DNA of 64,000 bases, taken from the NCBI RefSeq assembly GCF_003043945.1, contig NZ_PYXG01000001.1:682001-746000 (forward strand). The letters are read 5' to 3'. This DNA comes from Prevotella sp. oral taxon 376. Lineage in GTDB: Bacteria > Bacteroidota > Bacteroidia > Bacteroidales > Bacteroidaceae. A program made the position numbers and the translations under genes. How positions within the stretch are numbered: position 1 is the first letter of the stretch; every line of letters begins with the position of its first letter. This document shows positions 1 to 8,235 of this stretch, piece after piece. The notes under the pieces are model-generated. The model worked only from the letters and a program-made list of their open reading frames with translations, ran no database searches and was not told the origin of the DNA.

Positions 1-632
1 TTCGTACAGGTGAGGAACTCTGTCAGCAACCCGCCATTTTCCGCCATTTCATCGGCAATCTGCCGATGCTGGCGAGGATAGAGGTCATCCAGTCCATGGG
101 CGAGGACACCCACCGTGGGGAATCCATTCTGCAATGCCTGTCGATGGGCGTTGACATCCACCCCGTAAGCAAGCCCGCTCACGATGAGCACCTGCGGACA
201 GAGCTGCTTCAGGTCGGCGCAAAAACGGCGGATGATATCCACCCCGTAGAGCGTGCAGTGCCGTGTTCCGACAATGTCTATCACCCTTGCCTGATTGAGA
301 TCGGCCGTCCCTTTATAGAACAACAGCAGCGGGGCGTCGGCACATTCCTTGAGACGCTGGGGATAACGGTCGTCGAGCATGCAGATCGGAACTACTCCGT
401 TCGCCCTGTCCCACTGCAACTCGGCCTCCGCACGGCGCATAGGCTCACTGACATCCTTGAACGCCTCGGCCAACCGGAGCGATGCATCGGGGACTACCTC
501 ACGGATATCCTTGCGGTGCTCCATCACTGCCGTTGCCGAGCCCAACCGACGATAGAGCTCGAGCATGCCGGCCAGCGAGAAGTAATTGATGCGGGTGAGG
601 GCTATGGAATAGAGTATTTCCTGCTCGTCCAT
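1..632 (-). CDS. dprA: DNA processing protein DprA (3' end outside window)
   Basis: This is the N-terminal 210 residues of DprA/Smf, the loader that delivers RecA onto incoming single-stranded DNA in natural transformation. The Rossmann-fold core is visible: VGTR near residue 121, then SGLAYGVD near 152-159 followed by NAHR, and GVLAHGLDDLYP near 175-186. The reading frame starts at the ATG that directly follows the stop of the upstream thioesterase with no gap, so the two are probably translationally coupled. The gene runs off the left edge, so the C-terminal domain cannot be judged. The family assignment is secure. A working competence system is not shown by this gene alone. Confidence 0.93.
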   Translation of the reverse strand, partial: MDEQEILYSIALTRINYFSLAGMLELYRRLGSATAVMEHRKDIREVVPDASLRLAEAFKDVSEPMRRAEAELQWDRANGVVPICMLDDRYPQRLKECADAPLLLFYKGTADLNQARVIDIVGTRHCTLYGVDIIRRFCADLKQLCPQVLIVSGLAYGVDVNAHRQALQNGFPTVGVLAHGLDDLYPRQHRQIADEMAENGGLLTEFLTCT

Positions 633-1043
633 CTATTCCGTCTCCAGATATTTAGCAAAGGCACGGTCGTATTCCTCACTGTTCCCAAGCCTCCCGTTGA
701 TGAGAACCACGAGTTCCACGATGCCCCGGAAGCACAATTTCCCATCCTTTTCACGGAAAAGATCCTGACTGAAAACATAACGGAGGCCTTCTTTTCGCAG
801 TCCCAGCCGCGAGATGAAGACATCGTCGCAGCAGAGAGGGGTCTTATACTGAAGGTTCATCCGCGCCACTACGGCATCTATTCCGCGCCGGTGCATCTCG
901 GCAAAGCTCAGGCCGGTGCTGAGCAGGAAGAGGTGGCGCGTATGCTCCATGTAGTGCAGATAGTTGGCATTGTTGACGATGCCCTGAATATCACACTCGT
1001 AATCTCGCACCTCCATGCGGGTCTCATAAATATATTTGCTCAT
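633..1043 (-). CDS. Acyl-CoA thioesterase, 4HBT hotdog family
   Basis: A 136-residue hotdog-fold protein of the 4-hydroxybenzoyl-CoA thioesterase/YbgC type, expected to hydrolyse acyl-CoA or acyl-ACP thioesters in the cytoplasm. The signature segment near residues 14-31 reads DYECDIQGIVNNANYLHY, with the usual catalytic aspartate (D18) followed by the G-x-V-N-N-A-x-Y helix. The frame is open further upstream, but the start chosen is the ATG at 1043, which overlaps the stop of the DUF2851 gene as ATGA and gives the normal family length. It is the middle gene of a DUF2851-thioesterase-dprA run. The true substrate cannot be told from sequence. Confidence 0.87.
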   Translation of the reverse strand: MSKYIYETRMEVRDYECDIQGIVNNANYLHYMEHTRHLFLLSTGLSFAEMHRRGIDAVVARMNLQYKTPLCCDDVFISRLGLRKEGLRYVFSQDLFREKDGKLCFRGIVELVVLINGRLGNSEEYDRAFAKYLETE

Positions 1044-2335
1044 CTTGTCTTTAAGTATTCGTATCCAATCCGGCAACGAAGGCAGTCCTTCCTGTCGCAA
1101 TATTCTTTCTTCAACTGTATCAATGCCTGCGAGTCGCCGGCGCTCCCGACCGTCAGGCCGCACTGCCTCCACATCTTGACTACATGGTTATTCTCCGCCT
1201 TTAGCTGCTCCAGAAAGTCGAAGGCACGGTCGCAGAGCTTGTCCGACGACTTGTGTCGCCCATAGGCGAAGAGCATCGGGATGGCAGTGTTTATCATGAG
1301 GAGGTTGAGGGAGAACGGAGAAAGGTGCTTCTCGTTCTTGCTGCTCTCGGAGCCGAAGATGTAGTGCGTCTCCCAATAAGGCGTTACCCGGGTCTCCAGA
1401 ATACCCTCCATCTGCTCCACGGTGGTGCAGTCCATGAGCTGGCTAAGGCTCGCTTTCCGCCCGAAATACAGGTTTGCGAGCTGCGATATGCGGATATGGG
1501 GAAAGTTCTGGGGGCGCAGCCGCAGGAATCGCCATAGCCCATGGTCCATGGGATGCAAGCCGAACTTATGCGCCAGGTAAAGGTATTCATTCCTCAACCT
1601 TGCAAAATACTCGTCTCGAGACGTTTCTTCCCGATACCGTTCCGGAACTCCATTAAGCTCGAGAAGCCCCGCCTGTCCCATAAAGATGGCCTCTATCTGG
1701 AAAAGATTGTCGCGGTGATGGTCCACGGCATGCAAGGGAATCGTCTTTGCCCATGTCTCGAAGGCCTCGCCGTTGATGCCGAAGCCATAGTTACGGGCCA
1801 GGGTTACGAAGTAGGCTGCCTCCCAACTGCCGCCGCAGTCGTCGGCTCTTTGCCTGATGGCCTCGGTCTTCTGCTCCAGTCGCTCTGTCTGCAAGGCACT
1901 CATCCAGCTGTGAAGCATCAACTTGCTGAGGTCGGGAATGATCTGGTAGCATGGCGGATACTGATCAATGGTGAGCAGTTCCTTGTAATGGTTCCTTACT
2001 TCTTGCGGCACTTCAAGCTTCAGTTGCGGAAGCATCATGCCACGGGCAGTCGTGGCCTCGGCATCGGCCCTCCCCACCACATGCAGAATCACATTGTCGT
2101 AATGGGCGTCATGGTCGTGCCCGTGAGCAAACCAATCGCTTGCCTTGTCATGTATTTCAACATTCCCAACCCACAAAGTACCGTCGATCTTGACCTTCGC
2201 ATTGAAGAAGTCTGGCCCCGAATTAAGATTATGGAGGCCCGGGTCGATGACCTCGACGACCTTTCCTTCGGTGGTTTTCAAACCGCCTAAGGGAAGCAAC
2301 TTGTGCTTCCAACAATAGTGAATCAGCTCCTCCAT
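1040..2335 (-). CDS. DUF2851 family protein
   Basis: A 431-residue protein matching the Bacteroidetes-specific DUF2851 family. The N-terminal stretch MEELIHYCWKHKLLPL and the segment near residues 33-60 with GLHNLNSGPDFFNAKV and VGNVEIH are characteristic. The C-terminus carries a compact cysteine group (CDRKDCLRC, about residues 415-423), which may bind a metal. No signal peptide or membrane segment is seen, so it is probably cytoplasmic. Its biochemical function is unknown. It is the first gene of a three-gene minus-strand run with a promoter-like box just upstream, divergent from dapB. Confidence 0.85.
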   Translation of the reverse strand: MEELIHYCWKHKLLPLGGLKTTEGKVVEVIDPGLHNLNSGPDFFNAKVKIDGTLWVGNVEIHDKASDWFAHGHDHDAHYDNVILHVVGRADAEATTARGMMLPQLKLEVPQEVRNHYKELLTIDQYPPCYQIIPDLSKLMLHSWMSALQTERLEQKTEAIRQRADDCGGSWEAAYFVTLARNYGFGINGEAFETWAKTIPLHAVDHHRDNLFQIEAIFMGQAGLLELNGVPERYREETSRDEYFARLRNEYLYLAHKFGLHPMDHGLWRFLRLRPQNFPHIRISQLANLYFGRKASLSQLMDCTTVEQMEGILETRVTPYWETHYIFGSESSKNEKHLSPFSLNLLMINTAIPMLFAYGRHKSSDKLCDRAFDFLEQLKAENNHVVKMWRQCGLTVGSAGDSQALIQLKKEYCDRKDCLRCRIGYEYLKTR

Positions 2336-2364
2336 GCTTGTCGGTAATATTTCTTTCTAAAATG

Positions 2365-2372
2365 CAAAACTA
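2365..2372 (-). promoter_or_regulatory. Promoter -7 box for DUF2851-thioesterase-dprA
   Basis: On the minus strand this octamer reads TAGTTTTG, fitting the Bacteroidales -7 consensus TAnnTTTG. It lies 30 bp before the DUF2851 ATG. No clear -33 TTTG is seen at the expected distance. Confidence 0.5.
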
Positions 2373-2415
2373 CTAAAATTTTCGTAATAGATAAAGGAAT
2401 GAGTAAAAAAATGAC

Positions 2416-2423
2416 TACCTTTG
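2416..2423 (+). promoter_or_regulatory. Promoter -7 box for the dapB operon
   Basis: TACCTTTG fits the Bacteroidales -7 consensus TAnnTTTG and lies 24 bp before the dapB ATG. It is divergent from the DUF2851 promoter about 45 bp away. Confidence 0.6.
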
Positions 2424-2446
2424 TTGTGTAATTAGTAATTGCAATT

Positions 2447-3202
2447 ATGAAAATAGCATTGATCGGCTATGGCAAGATGGGGCACATGATTGAGCAGATC
2501 GCCCTTGCCCGTGGCCACGAAATCGTGAGTATTATCGACATAGGCAATCCTCAAGACTTCGATTCTCCTGCTTTTGCATCGGCTGATGTTGCCATCGAAT
2601 TCACTAATCCGACCGCTGCTTATGCCAATTACCTAAAGGCCTTCGAACATAATGTCAAGGTTGTGTCGGGCTCCACGGGGTGGATGAAAGACCACAAGGC
2701 GGATGTGGAGAGCCTGACAAAGGACGGAAAGCAAACCCTTTTCTGGGCTTCCAACTTCTCGATTGGCGTTGCCATCTTCTCTGCGGTCAACAGATATCTG
2801 GCAAAAATCATGAATCAGTTCCCGCAATACGAGGTAGAGATGGAGGAGGTGCACCATGTCCACAAACTTGACGCACCGTCGGGAACGGCCATCACGCTGG
2901 CAGAAGACATCGTCGACAACATTGACCGCAAGAGCAACTGGAAGGCAGGAACCACTACATGGGATGACGGACGCATAGACGGGGACGACTGCCACAAACC
3001 CGAAGAGCTGCTGATCAACAGCGTGCGACATGCCGAAGTGCCGGGCATACACACCGTTTCCTACGACTCGGAAGCCGACAAGATCACCATCACCCACGAC
3101 GCCCACAGCCGCAAAGGATTTGCCCTCGGTGCCGTGCTGGCCGCAGAATACACCCTGAACCACACCGGTCTGCTGACGACAAGCGACCTGTTTAAATTCT
3201 AA
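2447..3202 (+). CDS. dapB: 4-hydroxy-tetrahydrodipicolinate reductase
   Basis: DapB reduces 4-hydroxy-tetrahydrodipicolinate with NAD(P)H in the diaminopimelate/lysine pathway, which feeds peptidoglycan synthesis. The Rossmann motif GYGKMG is at residues 7-12. The catalytic and substrate-binding block EEVHHVHKLDAPSGTA occupies about residues 133-148, with the HH pair at 136-137 and the lysine at 140. At 251 residues it is the short form usual in Bacteroidetes. It heads a plus-strand run with lepB (15 bp downstream), the second signal-peptidase-like gene and wbqC. A -7 box sits 24 bp upstream of its ATG. Confidence 0.97.
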   Translation: MKIALIGYGKMGHMIEQIALARGHEIVSIIDIGNPQDFDSPAFASADVAIEFTNPTAAYANYLKAFEHNVKVVSGSTGWMKDHKADVESLTKDGKQTLFWASNFSIGVAIFSAVNRYLAKIMNQFPQYEVEMEEVHHVHKLDAPSGTAITLAEDIVDNIDRKSNWKAGTTTWDDGRIDGDDCHKPEELLINSVRHAEVPGIHTVSYDSEADKITITHDAHSRKGFALGAVLAAEYTLNHTGLLTTSDLFKF

Positions 3203-3217
3203 AAAACATCTTGAACC

Positions 3218-4663
3218 ATGATAGATAAAGAAAAAGCAAAGCTCAATATGACGCACCAATGGATTAAGTTCATCATCGTATCGGTGCTTTATCTCATCTT
3301 CCTATACTGGGTGAAAAGCTGGTGGGGACTGCTCGTAGTGCCCTTCATCTTCGACATTTATATCACGAAGAAAATCCGCTGGCAATGGTGGAAAGATTCG
3401 GAAGGCCCCGTGCGATGGGTCATGAGCTGGGTAGACGCCCTCGTCTTTGCCCTCGTGGCGGTCTATTTCATCAACCTCTTTTTCTTCCAGAACTATGTCA
3501 TTCCCTCCAGTTCACTGGAGAAATCACTGCTCACGGGCGATTATCTCTTCGTCAGCAAGATGAGTTACGGGCCGCGCATACCACAGACTCCTCTTACCAT
3601 GCCGCTCACCCAGCACACGCTCCCCATCATCAACACCAAGAGCTACATACCCTGGCCGCAGTGGGACTACCGCCGCGTGAAGGGTTTGGGCAATGTGAAG
3701 CTCAACGACATCGTAGTGTTCAACTATCCCGCAGGTGATTCTATCTGCACGGAACCACAGTATCAAAACGACTACTACTCAATGGTATACTCCTTCGGGG
3801 AATACTATTACAACCAACGATACCCCGACCATGTAGATGTGAGTACGCTCAACAAACAGGAACAATATGACTATTTCGCCGAGATATACAATATCGGCCG
3901 CAGCTATATCAAGGCCAACCCCAACCAGTTCGGAGACATCGGCTGGCGCCCCACCGACCGCCGGGAGAACTATGTGAAGCGATGCGTAGGACTGCCGGGG
4001 CAGACTCTCCAGATCAAGAACCGCATCGTGTATCTTAACGGGAAGCCCAACAAAGAGCCGGAAAATGTGCAGTACACCTACTATGTCAAGTTCAAGGCTG
4101 ATCTTCCGGATGAGCTGATGAAACAACTCGGCATTTCCATGGAAGACCTGACGAGCCTTAACCAGAACGGTTACATGCCCCTGACAAAGGCTGCAATCAA
4201 GGCGTTGAGTGCCCGGAGAGACCTCGTGGAGAGCATCAAGCTGAATACCGGACCCTACCCGGGCAATCTCTACCCTTGGAATACCGTTACGGGCTGGACC
4301 TGCGACAACTACGGTCCGGTCTGGATACCCAAGAAGGGGGCAACCATCGCCCTCAACATGGACAACATCACTATCTACGAGCGCCCCATCAAGGTGTATG
4401 AGAACAACGAGCTCGAGGTGAAAAACAACCAGATTTACATCAACGGCAAGCTCGCGCACAGCTATACCTTCAAGCTTGATTATTACTGGATGATGGGCGA
4501 CAACCGCCACAACAGCGCCGACTCACGCTATTGGGGGTTTGTTCCGGAAGACCACATCGTCGGAAAACCTATTTTCATCTGGTGGAGTTCAGACCCCGAC
4601 CGCCATGGAATCGGCGGTATCCGGTGGAGCCGGCTTTTCCGTTGGGTGGACGATATCAAGTAA
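3218..4663 (+). CDS. lepB: Signal peptidase I
   Basis: A type I (S26) signal peptidase that cleaves signal peptides on the outer face of the inner membrane. Hydrophobic segments lie at about residues 15-45 and 72-92. The nucleophile box is IPSSSLEKSL, with S99 aligned to the catalytic serine. The general-base lysine is K254 in YVKRCVGLPG. The box E motif MMGDNRHNSADSR is present near residues 425-437. At 481 residues it is much longer than enterobacterial LepB because of large insertions between the nucleophile and lysine boxes, which is common in this phylum. All catalytic elements are intact, in contrast to the next gene. Confidence 0.95.
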   Translation: MIDKEKAKLNMTHQWIKFIIVSVLYLIFLYWVKSWWGLLVVPFIFDIYITKKIRWQWWKDSEGPVRWVMSWVDALVFALVAVYFINLFFFQNYVIPSSSLEKSLLTGDYLFVSKMSYGPRIPQTPLTMPLTQHTLPIINTKSYIPWPQWDYRRVKGLGNVKLNDIVVFNYPAGDSICTEPQYQNDYYSMVYSFGEYYYNQRYPDHVDVSTLNKQEQYDYFAEIYNIGRSYIKANPNQFGDIGWRPTDRRENYVKRCVGLPGQTLQIKNRIVYLNGKPNKEPENVQYTYYVKFKADLPDELMKQLGISMEDLTSLNQNGYMPLTKAAIKALSARRDLVESIKLNTGPYPGNLYPWNTVTGWTCDNYGPVWIPKKGATIALNMDNITIYERPIKVYENNELEVKNNQIYINGKLAHSYTFKLDYYWMMGDNRHNSADSRYWGFVPEDHIVGKPIFIWWSSDPDRHGIGGIRWSRLFRWVDDIK

Positions 4664-4672
4664 ACCACAGAC

Positions 4673-5206
4673 ATGAGGAATGCCGTCAAGTTCCTGATCT
4701 CACTGGGGGCAGCATTCTTCGTGCTGCTGCTCGTCAGAGCCTTGGCGCTGACCGTCTACATCATACCCGACAGAACCTTGGAGCCCACATTGCTCCAGGG
4801 CGACAGGGTCATCGTAAACCGATGGAGCTATGGCCTCAGAACCGGTGGCGACTCCCTGTTCCGATATGCGCGAATCATGAAATCACCCGTCAGAAAAGGC
4901 GATTTCATCGCTTTTTATTTGCCTACGGACACCCCGGGGAGCGCGTCTTCCCGCAAAGTGCTCATCGGTAAGGTGAACGCCTTGCCGGGAGACACGATCA
5001 GCGTTTATGGCAAGAGCTTCGCGCTCCCCAAGGACTGCCAAGCCTGCTCATGGCCCTATCAGGCTCCTTACGCCATAGGCTCCGCAAAGGACGACTGCCT
5101 GCTCTTGGTGCCCGGGAAGGACATCATCGGGCGCGCCTGTCTCGTCATCTATAACTTCCACAACGGCAGACTGGACAAAAACCGCTGGCTAAAGTCCATC
5201 CCATGA
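4673..5206 (+). CDS. Signal peptidase I-like paralogue, catalytic residues not conserved
   Basis: A 177-residue protein clearly related to signal peptidase I: one N-terminal membrane segment (about residues 6-28), then IPDRTLEPTLLQGDRVIVNRW, which aligns with the nucleophile box. Threonine (T35) stands where the catalytic serine should be. In the lysine box the sequence is LIGKVNALPGD, so glycine (G99) aligns with the catalytic lysine and the lysine is displaced by one. The usual GDNRxxSxDSR box near the C-terminus is absent. It follows lepB by 9 bp and overlaps wbqC by 4 bp (ATGA). It may be a non-catalytic partner or regulator of the neighbouring LepB, or an enzyme with altered chemistry. 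The frame is intact, so it is not an obvious pseudogene. Confidence 0.85.
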   Translation: MRNAVKFLISLGAAFFVLLLVRALALTVYIIPDRTLEPTLLQGDRVIVNRWSYGLRTGGDSLFRYARIMKSPVRKGDFIAFYLPTDTPGSASSRKVLIGKVNALPGDTISVYGKSFALPKDCQACSWPYQAPYAIGSAKDDCLLLVPGKDIIGRACLVIYNFHNGRLDKNRWLKSIP

Positions 5207-5817
5207 CGACCGCCCTTCTCACTTCCACCTATTTCGGCCCGGTGCAGTGGTATCAGAAGCTAAACCGATATGATGCCTGCCGGATAGAATGCCACGACAA
5301 CTATCAGAAACAGACTTTCCGAAACCGCTGCCTCATAGCCACCACCAACGGTCTGCAAGCCCTTTCCATCCCGATAGAAAAATATGAAGGCGCAAAGTGC
5401 GAGATGAAGGATATCCGCATCAGCGACCACGGCAACTGGCGCCACTTGCACTGGAATGCCCTGCTCTCGGCCTACGGCGAGAGCCCTTTCTTCGAGTTCT
5501 ATGCCGATGACATAGCCCCTTTCTTCGAGCGAAAATGGGATTTTCTATTGGACTTTAACATGGAAACCACACTAAAAATATGCGATTTCATCGATATAAG
5601 ACCTCATATTTCTCTCACCACGAAATATCAAAAAGATATTCCGGAAGCCACCGCCGACTTCCGGGAAGCCATCCACCCCAAGCATCCGCAACCCGACAAC
5701 GAGTTTGAAAGCAAGCCTTATTACCAAGTATACCAACAAAAATTTGGATTCCAAGGCAACCTAAGCATCCTCGACCTCTTGTTCAACGAGGGCAACGAAG
5801 CCATCTTCTATTTATAG
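5203..5817 (+). CDS. WbqC family protein
   Basis: A 204-residue protein of the WbqC-like family, often found near glycan or O-antigen genes and presumed to act in sugar modification. Typical features are the N-terminal LLTSTYFGPVQWYQKL and the central FRNRCLIATTNGLQALSIPI and WRHLHWNALLSAY. No signal peptide is visible. The ATG overlaps the stop of the preceding signal-peptidase-like gene as ATGA, so translation is probably coupled. It is the last gene of the dapB run and ends at the beginning of the repeat array at 5816. The biochemical role is not established. Confidence 0.85.
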   Translation: MTTALLTSTYFGPVQWYQKLNRYDACRIECHDNYQKQTFRNRCLIATTNGLQALSIPIEKYEGAKCEMKDIRISDHGNWRHLHWNALLSAYGESPFFEFYADDIAPFFERKWDFLLDFNMETTLKICDFIDIRPHISLTTKYQKDIPEATADFREAIHPKHPQPDNEFESKPYYQVYQQKFGFQGNLSILDLLFNEGNEAIFYL

Positions 5818-5964
5818 GGAAACCGCTTTCCGCGAACGAGGATGTCGCCTGCCGGAGGATTACAAGCCGTTTGTAATCGGAGTTTCAGCAGCTGAAACCC
5901 GGCGTTTCAGTCATTGAAACTAAGAGTTTCAACCATTGAAACACATACAGGAAGTCGCTTCTAA
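5816..5964. repeat. 22-bp-period palindrome array A1 (four clear units)
   Basis: Four 17-bp palindromic units start at 5860, 5882, 5904 and 5926, exactly 22 bp apart. The first has arms TTACAA/TTGTAA and the next three GTTTCA/TGAAAC. The 5-bp centres are GCCGT, GCAGC, GTCAT and ACCAT, all RYNRY, and linkers are 5 bp. In-phase windows to the left (5816, 5838) and right (5948) also have RYNRY centres (ACCGC, GTCGC, GTCGC) but poor arm symmetry, so they may be decayed units. The region fills the space between the convergent wbqC and M16 genes and touches both stop codons. No other terminator is seen there. Confidence 0.8.
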
Positions 5965-7193
5965 CGATAAATAAGGGTAGTGATACGGTCGCTACTGAAT
6001 ATTTCTAGGGCCACTTGTCGCAGTTGTCCGGGAGTAATGGCGTCAATTCGGGCATAGAGAGAAGTGATGTCCTGCTCCCGACCATAGTGCAGGAAGCTCT
6101 TGCCAAAGTCGATGGCAAAATTCTCACGATTGTCGCACGCCACGCCTATCTGACCCTTTATCTGCTTCTTTGCCTTGTTCAGTTTGGGTGCGGAGAACTC
6201 TTTTTTGCCCATTTCATCGAGTTCTTTTCGCACGAGCCGCAGGCACCGGCCGATGTCTTCGGCATCACACCCGAAGTAGGTGCACCACAGTCCGGTGTCG
6301 CCATAGCTCACCATGCTGCTGTCTACGGTATAGACCAGCCCGTGGCGTTCCCTCAAGGCGAGGTTCAGTCTGGCGTTCATACCCGGCCCCCCGAGCATAT
6401 TGTTGAGCAGATAGAGTGCCATGCGCCGTTCATCGTGGATATCATAGCCGCGCGTTCCCAGCATCACATGTGCCTGGTGGGTATGGCGATCGCGGACGAC
6501 GGTCTGCCCTAAGCGCCCCCACGAGGAGGCCTTCGCAGACTCCGTAACGGTAGCTCTCCGGCTTTCAGGAATGTCGGCGGTATATTTTTCCAGCAACCTC
6601 AGCAATTTCTGGAAGTCGATGTCGCCATAGGCAAAGAATATCGAGTTGGAAGGCGTGTAGAAGCGATTCACGAAGCGCAGGGCATCGGCCGTGGTGTATG
6701 AGCGCACCCGTTCGGCCGTACCCAGTATGTTATGGCCCAGCGGATGACCGTCGAAAATCAGGTTTTCGAAATCATCGTAGATGAGTTCTGAGGGTGAATC
6801 GTTGTAACTCTCGATTTCATCGCAGATAACCTCTATCTCCTTCTCTACCTCGGCTTGTGGATAGACGGAGTGGAAAACGATGTCGGAGAGCAGGTCGACC
6901 GCCCGCTCCAGATGGTCCTTAAGTATCGCCGCATAGTAGACGGTGTCCTCCTTGTTGGTGAAAGCATTAAGGTCGCCTCCCACACTTTCCAGATAATTGA
7001 TGATCTGGAAAGGCCTGCGGCGGGCAGTGCCCTTGAAGGTTACATGTTCGCAGAAATGCGCCAGTCCCTCTTCACCGGATTTTTCGTCGCGTGTGCCGGC
7101 ATTTATCCCGTATCCACAATACAGTACGGGGGACTCCGACGGAAGGTGTATGACACGGAGCCCGTTTCCCAATTTGTGGGTATTATATTTCAT
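5961..7193 (-). CDS. M16 family zinc peptidase (insulinase/processing-peptidase type)
   Basis: A 410-residue M16 metallopeptidase. The inverted zinc motif HFCEH is at residues 46-50, and the downstream glutamate helix EKEIEVICDEIESYNDSPSE follows at the usual distance. The C-terminal half has the second M16 fold (LNNMLGGPGMNARL, then GLVYTVDSS). The open frame extends 22 codons upstream, but the ATG at 7193 gives the family N-terminus MKYNTHKLGNGLRV. A consensus -7 box only about 9 bp ahead of this ATG makes longer starts unlikely. No signal peptide is seen, so it is probably cytoplasmic. It is divergent from the PfkB kinase gene and ends inside array A1. Confidence 0.92.
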   Translation of the reverse strand: MKYNTHKLGNGLRVIHLPSESPVLYCGYGINAGTRDEKSGEEGLAHFCEHVTFKGTARRRPFQIINYLESVGGDLNAFTNKEDTVYYAAILKDHLERAVDLLSDIVFHSVYPQAEVEKEIEVICDEIESYNDSPSELIYDDFENLIFDGHPLGHNILGTAERVRSYTTADALRFVNRFYTPSNSIFFAYGDIDFQKLLRLLEKYTADIPESRRATVTESAKASSWGRLGQTVVRDRHTHQAHVMLGTRGYDIHDERRMALYLLNNMLGGPGMNARLNLALRERHGLVYTVDSSMVSYGDTGLWCTYFGCDAEDIGRCLRLVRKELDEMGKKEFSAPKLNKAKKQIKGQIGVACDNRENFAIDFGKSFLHYGREQDITSLYARIDAITPGQLRQVALEIFSSDRITTLIYR

Positions 7194-7201
7194 ATCAGAT
7201 G

Positions 7202-7209
7202 CAAAAATA
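7202..7209 (-). promoter_or_regulatory. Promoter -7 box for the M16 peptidase
   Basis: The minus strand reads TATTTTTG, matching TAnnTTTG, and ends 8 bp before the ATG at 7193. The resulting transcript would have an extremely short leader. This supports the internal ATG as the true start. Confidence 0.6.
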
Positions 7210-7273
7210 CGGAATTTTACTTTGTTTTCTGCTCTTTTTTTCAGATATTTGCATATCAATTCATACCAACATC

Positions 7274-8215
7274 ATGCGCAAAGTCATCGGAATCGGAGAA
7301 ACTATTCTCGACATCATATTCAGAGATGGGCAGCCCATAGGAGCCTACCCTGGCGGCTCGACATTCAACTCGCTCATTTCGTTGGGCAGGGCAGGTGCAG
7401 CGACTTGCTTCATTTCAGAAACCGGAAACGACCGCGTGGGCGATAAGATTATCACCTTTCTCAACGAAAACGGCGTGAACGCAGACCATGTGAACCGGCA
7501 TCCCGACAGAAAGTCGCCCATCTCGCTGGCATTCCTCAACGAGCACAACGACGCAGAATACCTGTTCTATAAAGACCAGACGAACAACCTGTCGGACTTC
7601 ACTTACCCCTGCATACAGACTGACGACATCGTTATCCTCGGGTCGTACTATGCCGTGAGCCCAGCCACCCGACCTCAGGTGGTGGGCCTATTGGACTATG
7701 CGCGAAACCGGGGAGCCATCATCTATTATGATGTGAACTTCCGGCCGGCCCATAAGAACGAAGTGATGCGGATCACGCCGAATCTGCTGGAGAATCTGGA
7801 ATATGCCGACATCGTGCGCGGAAGCAGCGAGGACTTCGAAACGCTGTATAAAAAAGATGATCCGGACAAGGTGTATAACTCCGAGATATCCTTCTACTGC
7901 AAGAGATTCATCCATACGCAAGGAGCCGGAGCCGTGGAGGTCAGGGCGGAGAACGCATTTAAGAAGAGATACCCCGTAAGCTCTACGGAGACCGTGAGCA
8001 CCATCGGAGCCGGCGACAACTTCAATGCGGGATTCATCTACGGACTGCTGCGGCTGGGCATCACGCGAGAGAAAATAGAGCAAGGCCTCAGCGAGGAACA
8101 GTGGGACGGGCTGATGCGCTATGCCCAGCTTTTCGCCTGTGAATGCTGCAAGAGCCCCTATAACTATGTCCCCAAAGAATTCGGGGAACGGATGAAAACA
8201 GAACTCAACCAATAA
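7274..8215 (+). CDS. PfkB family carbohydrate kinase (fructokinase-like)
   Basis: A 313-residue ribokinase/PfkB-type sugar kinase. The N-terminal GIGETILDI and PGGSTFNSLISLGRAGA substrate-side motifs are present, and the catalytic GAGDNFNAGF block lies at about residues 245-254 with the base D248. The open frame begins 75 bp further upstream, but the ATG at 7274 gives the family N-terminus MRKVIGIGET and fits the intergenic promoter space. It is divergent from the M16 gene and followed after 20 bp by fprA, with which it probably forms an operon. The exact sugar (fructose or another) cannot be decided from sequence. Confidence 0.88.
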   Translation: MRKVIGIGETILDIIFRDGQPIGAYPGGSTFNSLISLGRAGAATCFISETGNDRVGDKIITFLNENGVNADHVNRHPDRKSPISLAFLNEHNDAEYLFYKDQTNNLSDFTYPCIQTDDIVILGSYYAVSPATRPQVVGLLDYARNRGAIIYYDVNFRPAHKNEVMRITPNLLENLEYADIVRGSSEDFETLYKKDDPDKVYNSEISFYCKRFIHTQGAGAVEVRAENAFKKRYPVSSTETVSTIGAGDNFNAGFIYGLLRLGITREKIEQGLSEEQWDGLMRYAQLFACECCKSPYNYVPKEFGERMKTELNQ

Positions 8216-8235
8216 AGAAAATAAAGAAAGAAGCA

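Noticed and set aside
66..1265. A 399-codon plus-strand open frame
   Set aside because: It is the antisense of dprA, the thioesterase and the start of the DUF2851 gene, all of which have clear family motifs.
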